Part shown: piece by piece, positions 1-4,619 of the stretch
Layout: each line of letters opens with the position of its first letter
How positions within the stretch are numbered: the stretch's first letter is position 1
From: an uncultured Cloacibacillus sp.
GTDB lineage: Bacteria; Synergistota; Synergistia; Synergistales; Synergistaceae
DNA length: 5,183 nt
Direction: 5' to 3'
Assembly (NCBI GenBank): GCA_900544635.1
Contig: UQVV01000151.1
Location: 1-5,183 of the forward strand
Program-made: the position numbers and the translations under genes
The notes under the pieces: model-generated
Database searches by the model: none
Seen by the model: the letters and a program-made list of their open reading frames with translations, nothing else
What the model was told of the DNA's origin: nothing

Positions 1-594
1 GACCATTATGATCGGATACTCCGCAAGCTCCTTCGGAGAGACGGCGTCGAGGCTCGCGAGCGGAGATTTAGGCGGCACGATGGCGGCCCAGCGCTCGCGC
101 ACGCCGTCGAGCCTTATAAATTCGTGGCGTTCTACGTTTACCGGCTCAAGCAGTAGGCCGACGTCAGTCAGCCCCCGGTCTATGCGCTCGCGTATATGCT
201 CGGCGCTGCCCGTATACAGGTGGAAATTCACGTGGGGATGCCGTTTGGAAAAATGCTCGACATAATCCGCAAGCGAGTCGACGGCTGCAAGCTCGCCCGC
301 GCCTATCGAAATATCGCCCGCGAGCGGCCTATCTCTGCCGCAGAGACGAAGCTCGCCTCTGGTCTTCTCCACGAGCTCCATAACCTCGGAGGAACGCCGT
401 TTAAGCACCATTCCCTCCTTCGTCAGCTCTATACCCTGCGCGCCGCGTACAAAGAGCTTCGTTCCTAGCTCATTTTCAAGCCGTGCGAGGCTGCGGCTCA
501 GCGTCGGCTGAGACATATTCAGCAATTCGGCCGCCTTCGTTATGTTCTCCGCGCTCGCAGCGGCAAGAAAGTAACGCATCGTTTTAAGCTCCAT
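1..594 (-). CDS. LysR-type transcriptional regulator, N-terminal part (C-terminus beyond window)
   Basis: This is an open frame of 198 codons from an ATG at 594-592 that runs off the left edge. It begins MELKTMRYFLAAASAENITK, a standard LysR opening. The helix-turn-helix lies at about residues 18-37 (AAELLNMSQPTLSRSLARLE region), the wing follows to about residue 60 (LFVRGAQGIELTKEG), and a linker helix runs to about 85. The effector-binding domain begins near residue 93 (GDISIGAGEL) and is open at the end, so about 100 residues are missing compared with the usual 290-300. The first ATG is preferred over the ATG at codon 6 because it gives the family-typical start and has GGGAAGG just upstream, although the spacing of 2 bases is short. 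It lies downstream of yeiH on the same strand, but a terminator separates them, so it is probably its own unit. Its target and effector are unknown. Confidence 0.93.
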   Translation of the reverse strand, partial: MELKTMRYFLAAASAENITKAAELLNMSQPTLSRSLARLENELGTKLFVRGAQGIELTKEGMVLKRRSSEVMELVEKTRGELRLCGRDRPLAGDISIGAGELAAVDSLADYVEHFSKRHPHVNFHLYTGSAEHIRERIDRGLTDVGLLLEPVNVERHEFIRLDGVRERWAAIVPPKSPLASLDAVSPKELAEYPIIMV

Positions 595-621
595 AGCCTT
601 CCCACGCTTTCGTTGTTTTAC

Positions 622-650
622 ACTATACCGTTTTATTATAACAATGGGAA
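622..650 (-). promoter_or_regulatory. Candidate promoter of the left LysR gene
   Basis: Read on the minus strand, TTCCCA (650-645) and TATAGT (627-622) are separated by 17 bp, which would give a leader of about 20-25 bases. A perfect TATAAT also sits at 640-635 but has only a poor -35 match (TTTCTG) at 17 bp. Either could serve. The assignment rests only on consensus matching. Confidence 0.35.
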
Positions 651-670
651 GGAAACGCAGAAAATCTCGT

Positions 671-730
671 GAAAACGAAAAAACGAAAAAGCGCAGCCCA
701 GCTCCCTCTAATGAGGCGGCGGGGCTGCGC
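671..730 (-). terminator. Rho-independent terminator after yeiH
   Basis: A perfect 9-bp stem pairs GCGCAGCCC (691-699) with GGGCTGCGC (722-730). The interior can pair further, CCTC (705-708) with GAGG (713-716) around a TAAT loop. On the minus strand the hairpin is followed by T runs of 5, 6 and 4 bases interrupted by CG (690-671). It begins 27 bases beyond the yeiH stop codon and separates yeiH from the left LysR gene. Confidence 0.88.
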
Positions 731-756
731 GGTCAGGCGCCTGCGCGGACGACGGA

Positions 757-1722
757 CTAAATCTCAAGCGCCGGCATGAGGCCGAGCTTTACGGCGAAGA
801 GGCTGAGGCTCGATATAACCGCCCAGAGTATGACCGCCATGACTAGCGGCTTGGCGCCTATCTTTTTAAGCTCGGCGCGGCCCAGCCCGCCGCCTACCAG
901 AAAGAGGGTGCCGGTCATCATGTGTTTGCCGGCAAGCGATCCCATGTCCCAGAGCGCGCCGAACTGAGGCGTGAGCGAGCGAACGAGCGCCGCAAGCAGG
1001 AATCCGAGCAGGAACCATTGGAACTTCGCCTTCGCCTCGGATTTCGCGAGACGCGCGCCGAGATAGGAGACCGGCAGAATCCACAGCGCGCGCGTGAGCT
1101 TCACCGTCGCGCCTATAGCGAGCGCCGCCGCGCCGTAAATCGAAGCCGCGCCGACGACGCTGCTCGTGTCGTGTATCGCGAGCGCCGCCCAGAAACCGAA
1201 CTGCTCCTGCGTGAGGCCGATGAGATGTCCGAGCGGCGGGAAGAGGAAGAGCGCTATGCCGTTGAGCAGGAAAATAACCGCCATCGCGACGCCCGTCTCG
1301 ACGCTTGACGCGGATATTGCGGGAGCCATCGCCGCTATCGCCGAGCCGCCGCATATCGCGGTGCCGGAGCTAAGAAGGACTGCGAGCCTGCGCTCGATGC
1401 CGAATATCTTGCCGAGCGCCGAGCCTATCGCGAGCGTCGCGGAAATCGAAATCAGCGTCACCCACAGAGAGGCCGCGCCGACCTTCAGCACAGCGTCGAA
1501 GCGCATCCCGAAGCCGAGCAAAATCACGGAAAGCTGCAAAAGCTTCTTCGACGCCGCGGAGGTCTCCTTCTGCGCGGGATTGCCCACGGTCAGTGCGATT
1601 GCGAGGCCGAGCGCCAGCCCTACCGCGGGATTCGGCGTTATCACAGAAAGCGCCGCAGCCGCCGCGAACCAGAAATATTTATTCCCCGCCGTCCGTTCAA
1701 GAAAAGTTCCGTTTGTTTCCAT
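757..1722 (-). CDS. yeiH: YeiH/UPF0324 family membrane protein, putative sulfate/sulfite exporter
   Basis: A 321-residue integral membrane protein of the YeiH family (Pfam Cons_hypoth698, putative sulfate exporter class). Visible features are about ten hydrophobic segments, for example near residues 15-46, 60-75, 84-106, 143-165, 235-249, 270-283 and 291-313. The family's glycine-rich signature is at 118-136 (SSGTAICGGSAIAAMAP), a second conserved block is at 182-197 (AIHDTSSVVGAASIYG), and LTRALWILPV is at 209-218. The length is normal and nothing looks broken. The ATG at 1722-1720 follows a GGGGG/AGGG purine stretch at a suitable distance. The gene has its own promoter and terminators on both sides, so it is likely monocistronic. 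The transport activity of this family is poorly proven. Export of sulfate or sulfite is inferred from family context and from the sulfite reductase operon next door. It carries the same palindromic operator as that operon. Confidence 0.93.
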   Translation of the reverse strand: METNGTFLERTAGNKYFWFAAAAALSVITPNPAVGLALGLAIALTVGNPAQKETSAASKKLLQLSVILLGFGMRFDAVLKVGAASLWVTLISISATLAIGSALGKIFGIERRLAVLLSSGTAICGGSAIAAMAPAISASSVETGVAMAVIFLLNGIALFLFPPLGHLIGLTQEQFGFWAALAIHDTSSVVGAASIYGAAALAIGATVKLTRALWILPVSYLGARLAKSEAKAKFQWFLLGFLLAALVRSLTPQFGALWDMGSLAGKHMMTGTLFLVGGGLGRAELKKIGAKPLVMAVILWAVISSLSLFAVKLGLMPALEI

Positions 1723-1758
1723 CGCCCTATTCCCCCAAGGTTTTTCTTATTACGCGGG

Positions 1759-1787
1759 ATTATAGCGCGCTCCATATATTATGAAAA
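1759..1787 (-). promoter_or_regulatory. Candidate promoter of yeiH
   Basis: On the minus strand, TTTTCA (1787-1782, four of six consensus bases) is followed after 17 bp by a perfect TATAAT (1764-1759). The predicted transcription start near 1752 leaves a leader of about 30 bases with a G-rich ribosome site before the ATG. The -35 box lies inside the palindrome at 1777-1793, so a bound regulator would contact or cover it. Confidence 0.6.
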
Positions 1788-1793
1788 ATAATA
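1777..1793. promoter_or_regulatory. Palindromic LysR-type operator at yeiH promoter
   Basis: The sequence TATTAT-GAAAA-ATAATA is a perfect 6-bp inverted repeat with a 5-bp spacer. It contains T-N11-A (T1779, A1791), the LysR-family recognition rule. Its inner arms, ATTAT-N5-ATAAT, are identical in sequence and spacing to the palindrome in the divergent promoter region at 4556-4570. It is centred at about -33 relative to the predicted yeiH start. Operator function is inferred. Confidence 0.55.
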
Positions 1794-1794
1794 A

Positions 1795-1833
1795 GTTTTG
1801 ATATAAAACATAGATATTTACAATATATCAAAC
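1795..1833. promoter_or_regulatory. Cluster of further inverted repeats upstream of yeiH
   Basis: Three overlapping dyads lie upstream of the operator at 1777-1793. They are GTTTT-GATAT-AAAAC (1795-1809), GATAT-N7-ATATC (1813-1829), and a wider 9-bp pair, TTTGATATA (1797-1805) with TATATCAAA (1824-1832). The first two also fit T-N11-A. LysR proteins bind as tetramers to two adjacent sites, so this could be the upstream recognition site. The region is very AT-rich, so some of the symmetry may be chance. Confidence 0.4.
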
Positions 1834-1835
1834 TC

Positions 1836-1869
1836 AACAAAAAACGGAAGAGCCGCGGCCCTTCCGTTT
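1836..1869 (-). terminator. Rho-independent terminator of the CoADR-sulfite reductase operon
   Basis: A perfect 9-bp stem pairs AAACGGAAG (1842-1850) with CTTCCGTTT (1861-1869) around a GC-rich 10-base loop that can itself fold (GCC/GGC). On the minus strand it is followed by TTTTTTGTTG, counting the T residues shared with the stem end. It begins 24 bases past the stop codon of the sulfite reductase gene. An extra copy of the first arm lies at 1881-1888. Confidence 0.85.
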
Positions 1870-1893
1870 CGTCATTAATTTTCCGTTTGTGTG

Positions 1894-2847
1894 CTAGCAG
1901 GTCGCGCCGCCGGTGAGATGCAGCTCCGCGTCGAGAATCTGCTGCTTGCGCGACATTATGTCGCCCTCGAGCAGCTCCTTCTCCACGTACTCGAAGCCGA
2001 GGCGCGCTATCGTCTGCGAGAAGCGCTCTCCGGTCTTGCCCTGCTCGCGGAAGAGCAGGATGGCCTTTTCTATCGTATCGAGGGCCTCTTCCTTCGTCGG
2101 GAATATCTTCGAGAGCGGGCGGCCCGTCACCGTGGACTTGCCCCAGCGTCCGCCGATGTATATCTTGTAGCCGCGTGTCCCCTCCGTCACGGCGTCGAAG
2201 TGGCATTTGCCGACGCAGTGGCCGCAGTTGTTGCATTTGTCGCGGTCTATCTCGAGCATGCCGTCGACGAGCTTCGCCGCTCCGATGGGGCACGAGGCCT
2301 CGACGGAGCATTTCTTGCAGCCGTTGCAGCTGTCCTCGTCGAACTCGGGAACGAGCTGGCCTATTATGCCGATGTCGTTGAGGTCGGGCTTGACGCAGTT
2401 GTTCGGGCATCCGCCGACCGCTATCTTGAACTTGTGCGGCAGGCGCACCTGACGGTAGCCCTTGTAGAAGCGCTCGTGTATCTCCTGCGAGACGGCGAAG
2501 CTGTCTATGAGGCCGTACTGGCAGGTCGTTCCCTTGCAAGACACGACGGGGCGCACCTTCGATCCGGTGCCGCCCGTTTCGAGGCCGGCCTTCGCGATGA
2601 AGGCGCGGAACTCCTCTATCTTGTCGAATGGCACGCCCTGGCACTCGATCGTCTGGCGCGTCGTGAGCGTCACTACGCCGTTGCCGTAGAGCTTCGCCGC
2701 CTCGGCGAGGCAGGCCGTCTGCTCCGCCGTTATCTTCCCGTTGACGGTGATGACGCGCGCCGAGAAGTTGTTGGTCCCCTTGTTCCTCAGAAATCCGAGC
2801 GCTTTTACGGATTTTTCCTCCGCAGCTGTTACAACTCCGTTTTCCAC
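1894..2847 (-). CDS. Siroheme [4Fe-4S] sulfite/nitrite reductase-type protein with ferredoxin domain (AsrC-like)
   Basis: A 317-residue protein predicted to reduce sulfite (or possibly nitrite) at a coupled siroheme/[4Fe-4S] centre in the cytoplasm. The nitrite/sulfite reductase ferredoxin-like half-domain covers about residues 25-90 and includes GNGVVTLTTRQTIECQGV. The siroheme-cluster cysteines are C104 and C109 (SCKGTTCQYG) and C147 and C151 (GGCPNNC). A ferredoxin insert at about 170-218 has two four-cysteine sets, C174/C177/C180/C186 and C205/C208/C211/C215. The reductase fold then resumes with GYKIYIGGRWG. The length and order resemble AsrC rather than CysI, which is about 570 residues and has two repeats. 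Oddities are a Cx4C first motif instead of the usual Cx5C, and a cysteine as the last residue (C317). The start is GTG at 2847-2845, preceded by AAGGGG, 15 bp after the CoADR stop, so the two genes are co-transcribed. AsrA and AsrB are absent, so the electron donor is unknown. The substrate is inferred. Confidence 0.9.
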   Translation of the reverse strand: MENGVVTAAEEKSVKALGFLRNKGTNNFSARVITVNGKITAEQTACLAEAAKLYGNGVVTLTTRQTIECQGVPFDKIEEFRAFIAKAGLETGGTGSKVRPVVSCKGTTCQYGLIDSFAVSQEIHERFYKGYRQVRLPHKFKIAVGGCPNNCVKPDLNDIGIIGQLVPEFDEDSCNGCKKCSVEASCPIGAAKLVDGMLEIDRDKCNNCGHCVGKCHFDAVTEGTRGYKIYIGGRWGKSTVTGRPLSKIFPTKEEALDTIEKAILLFREQGKTGERFSQTIARLGFEYVEKELLEGDIMSRKQQILDAELHLTGGATC

Positions 2848-2862
2848 AGTTTTTCCCCTTTT

Positions 2863-4494
2863 CTATTCTTCCGTCTCTATTTCGCTGAAGGTATGTCCGC
2901 CTTCGAGCACCTTCGTCGCCGTGAAGCCGAAGGCCTTTAGCTTGTTCTGCGTCAGATATGCGCGCTTCCCCTTCGCGCATATGAAGAGCAGCTTTTCGTC
3001 CTTCGCGTACTTGTCGAAGCTCTCGTCGACCTTCGTATAGTCGAGGTAGGGCAGCGCCGGCAGCGACGGCTGTATCGACGTGTCTATTAGCTTGTAGCCC
3101 TCGGCCGCCCCCGCCGCGAATTCCGCGGGCGTGAAGGAGTCGAGCGCGCCGGAGAGCTTGTTCTGCATGATGTTCACCATCTGGACGAAGGGGTGTATCG
3201 CGGTCGAGAAGGGCGGCGCGTAGGCGAGGTCGAGGTTCTCTAGGTCCGCGAGCGTCGCGTTCATCGAAATCGCCATAGCCGCGATGTCGGTCATCTTGTC
3301 GACCGCGCCGGGGCCGAGCGTCTGCATTCCGAGGAACTTCCCGCTCTTGCGGTCGGCTATCATCTTGACGATAAAGTTCGACGCGCCTGGATAGTAGTGC
3401 GCCTTGTCGTCTACCACGGCGGTGACCGTGATTACATCGTATCCGGCTTCCTTCGCCGCGGCTTCCGTGAGGCCCGTGCGCCCGACGTTGAGTCCCGGCA
3501 GCCTGCATACGCCCGTGCCGAGGACGCCCTTGTAGCTCTCTTCTCCGCCCGCGATGTTCTTCGCGATTATGCGGCCTTCGATGTTCGCGGATGAGCCCAT
3601 CGGCGACCATGCGGGCGCGCCGGTGATTCTGTTCGCGACGGTGACGCAGTCTCCGGCGGCGTAGATGTCCGGGTCGTTGGTGCGCATCGCGCCGTCGACT
3701 TTGAGCGTGCCGTTCGGCATCATTTCGAGGCCGCTGTCCCTGAGGAACGCCGTGTTCGGCTTTATGCCGAGCGCGAGCACGACGGCGTCGGCCTTCATGC
3801 CGCGGCGGCTTGTCAGCACTTTTTCTACCTTCTCCGTTCCCTCTATGCCTTCGAGCTTCGTTCCGGTGAAGCAGACGATGCCGTTGTCGGCGAGCTTGCG
3901 CTCGACGTAGGCCGCGACCTCGGGGTCAAACCCCGGAAGTATCTGCTTCGCCATGTCTATTACGGAGACCTTGACGCCCTTGGCGGCGAGGTTCTCCGCG
4001 ACCTCGAGGCCGATGAAGCCCGCGCCGCAGACGACCGCGCGCTTTACCGCGCCGGTGTCGAGCAGCTCGCGCAGCGCTATGGCGTCCTCTGGCTTTCTCA
4101 TGACGAAGACGTTTTTGAGGCCGGCGCCCGGAAGCTTCGGGACTACCGGCGACGCGCCGACGGCTATCACGAGCTTGTCGTATTCGTAGACGGCCTGCTC
4201 GCCCGTCTCGACGTCCGCCGCGGTCACGGTCTTGGCGGCGCGGTCGAGCGCCACGGCCTCTTTGCCCGTGAGCACCTTCGCACCCGTGAGCGCGGAGAAT
4301 TTCGCCGGAGTGTTGACGATGAGCGAAGCTTTGTCCGCTATCATGCCGCCGACGTAGTACGGCAGACCGCAGCCGGCGTAGGAAATATCTTTGTCCTTCG
4401 CGAGCACCGTCACCTCAGCGGCGCGGTCCTCGCGCTTTAGCTTCGCCGCCGTCTTGGTTCCCGCAGCGACTCCGCCGATTACAAGGATTTTCAC
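2863..4494 (-). CDS. CoA-disulfide/persulfide reductase (FAD, NAD(P)H) with C-terminal rhodanese-like domain
   Basis: A 543-residue flavoprotein of the pyridine nucleotide-disulfide reductase family. It matches the CoADR-Rhd architecture seen in Bacillus anthracis CoADR-RHD and Shewanella Npsr, which are of similar length and reduce CoA disulfide or persulfides with NAD(P)H. The FAD-binding GGVAAG is at 7-12. The single redox cysteine C42 lies in SYAGCGLPYY. The NAD(P)H-binding GAGFIG is at 157-162 and the second FAD motif TNDPDIYAAGDC is at 272-283. The dimerisation domain carries YAPPFSTAIHP at 425-435, including the active-site tyrosine typical of CoADR. The rhodanese-like tail, about 460-535, keeps a candidate catalytic cysteine C506 in ICAKGKRAY and ends in a rhodanese-like LEGG, but its first half is short and degenerate. 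The start is GTG (4494-4492), giving the family-typical MKILVIGG; AAGGGTG lies upstream. It is the first gene of the operon with the sulfite reductase. Alternatives within the family are NADH oxidase or polysulfide reductase. Confidence 0.93.
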   Translation of the reverse strand: MKILVIGGVAAGTKTAAKLKREDRAAEVTVLAKDKDISYAGCGLPYYVGGMIADKASLIVNTPAKFSALTGAKVLTGKEAVALDRAAKTVTAADVETGEQAVYEYDKLVIAVGASPVVPKLPGAGLKNVFVMRKPEDAIALRELLDTGAVKRAVVCGAGFIGLEVAENLAAKGVKVSVIDMAKQILPGFDPEVAAYVERKLADNGIVCFTGTKLEGIEGTEKVEKVLTSRRGMKADAVVLALGIKPNTAFLRDSGLEMMPNGTLKVDGAMRTNDPDIYAAGDCVTVANRITGAPAWSPMGSSANIEGRIIAKNIAGGEESYKGVLGTGVCRLPGLNVGRTGLTEAAAKEAGYDVITVTAVVDDKAHYYPGASNFIVKMIADRKSGKFLGMQTLGPGAVDKMTDIAAMAISMNATLADLENLDLAYAPPFSTAIHPFVQMVNIMQNKLSGALDSFTPAEFAAGAAEGYKLIDTSIQPSLPALPYLDYTKVDESFDKYAKDEKLLFICAKGKRAYLTQNKLKAFGFTATKVLEGGHTFSEIETEE

Positions 4495-4536
4495 GTTATC
4501 ACACCCTTCGCAGAGTTTCGGATATCAGATGATTTA

Positions 4537-4563
4537 ATTATATGCTCTTTCTTCAATTATCAA
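4537..4563 (-). promoter_or_regulatory. Candidate promoter of the CoADR-sulfite reductase operon
   Basis: On the minus strand, TTGATA (4563-4558, five of six consensus bases) precedes a perfect TATAAT (4542-4537). The spacer is only 15 bp, shorter than the optimal 17. A suboptimal spacer is common at activator-dependent promoters, which would fit LysR control. The predicted leader is about 35 bases. Confidence 0.5.
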
Positions 4564-4580
4564 ACATAATAAAATATAAT
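4552..4580 (+). promoter_or_regulatory. Candidate promoter of the right LysR gene
   Basis: A perfect TATAAT at 4575-4580 lies 17 bp after a weak -35 (TTCAAT, 4552-4557). The predicted start near 4587 leaves a leader of about 33 bases. The palindrome at 4556-4570 overlaps the -35 and spacer, which would suit autorepression by the LysR protein, a common arrangement in the family. Confidence 0.5.
4556..4570. promoter_or_regulatory. Palindromic LysR-type operator in the divergent promoter region
   Basis: The sequence ATTAT-CAAAC-ATAAT is a perfect 5-bp inverted repeat with a 5-bp spacer and satisfies T-N11-A (T4557, A4569). It lies between the two opposing -10 boxes. The same arms and spacing recur at 1778-1792 before yeiH. 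It is the best candidate binding site for the LysR protein encoded at 4620. Confidence 0.55.
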
Positions 4581-4607
4581 TAAACTCATAGTAAAACGCT
4601 ATGCAAC

Positions 4608-4614
4608 GGAGGAG
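4608..4614 (+). promoter_or_regulatory. Strong ribosome binding site fixing the right LysR start
   Basis: GGAGGAG lies 5 bases before the ATG at 4620. It is much stronger than the sites before the two GTG-started operon genes on the other side. It fixes the start that gives the LysR-typical MTLHHLRVF. Confidence 0.75.
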
Positions 4615-4619
4615 TCGGC

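Noticed and set aside
1..594. Left LysR as the dedicated regulator of yeiH (YeiE-like)
   Set aside because: It is downstream on the same strand behind a strong terminator, and its effector-domain start does not show the CysL/YeiE-like opening seen in the right LysR protein. The right LysR is the better candidate, although control by the left one cannot be excluded.
635..645. ATT-N5-AAT dyad before the left LysR gene as a third copy of the operator
   Set aside because: The arms are only 3 bp and overlap a TATAAT-like box. This is too weak to group with the two perfect palindromes.
671..690. CGAAAA-type direct repeats, a possible short tandem repeat
   Set aside because: They form the interrupted T tract of the minus-strand terminator and need no separate explanation.
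866..1354. Open frames on both strands within yeiH (866-1354 minus, 922-1308 plus, 1166-1765 plus)
   Set aside because: These are alternative-frame shadows. The YeiH frame has the membrane profile and family signatures.
1891..2940. 349-codon plus-strand open frame antisense to the sulfite reductase gene
   Set aside because: Low-complexity Leu/Ala/Arg/Glu composition typical of the antisense of a GC-rich gene. It spans the intergenic junction and a terminator-proximal region, and has no family motifs.
1760..3610. Long 616-codon minus-strand open frame across the sulfite reductase and CoADR genes
   Set aside because: It is very rich in arginine and has no recognisable domain. It overlaps two genes with clear family motifs in another frame, so it is a shadow caused by high GC.
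4495..4619. Riboswitch or small RNA in the divergent intergenic region
   Set aside because: Predicted leaders are only about 35 bases on each side and no GC-rich conserved fold is visible. The region is accounted for by promoters and an operator.
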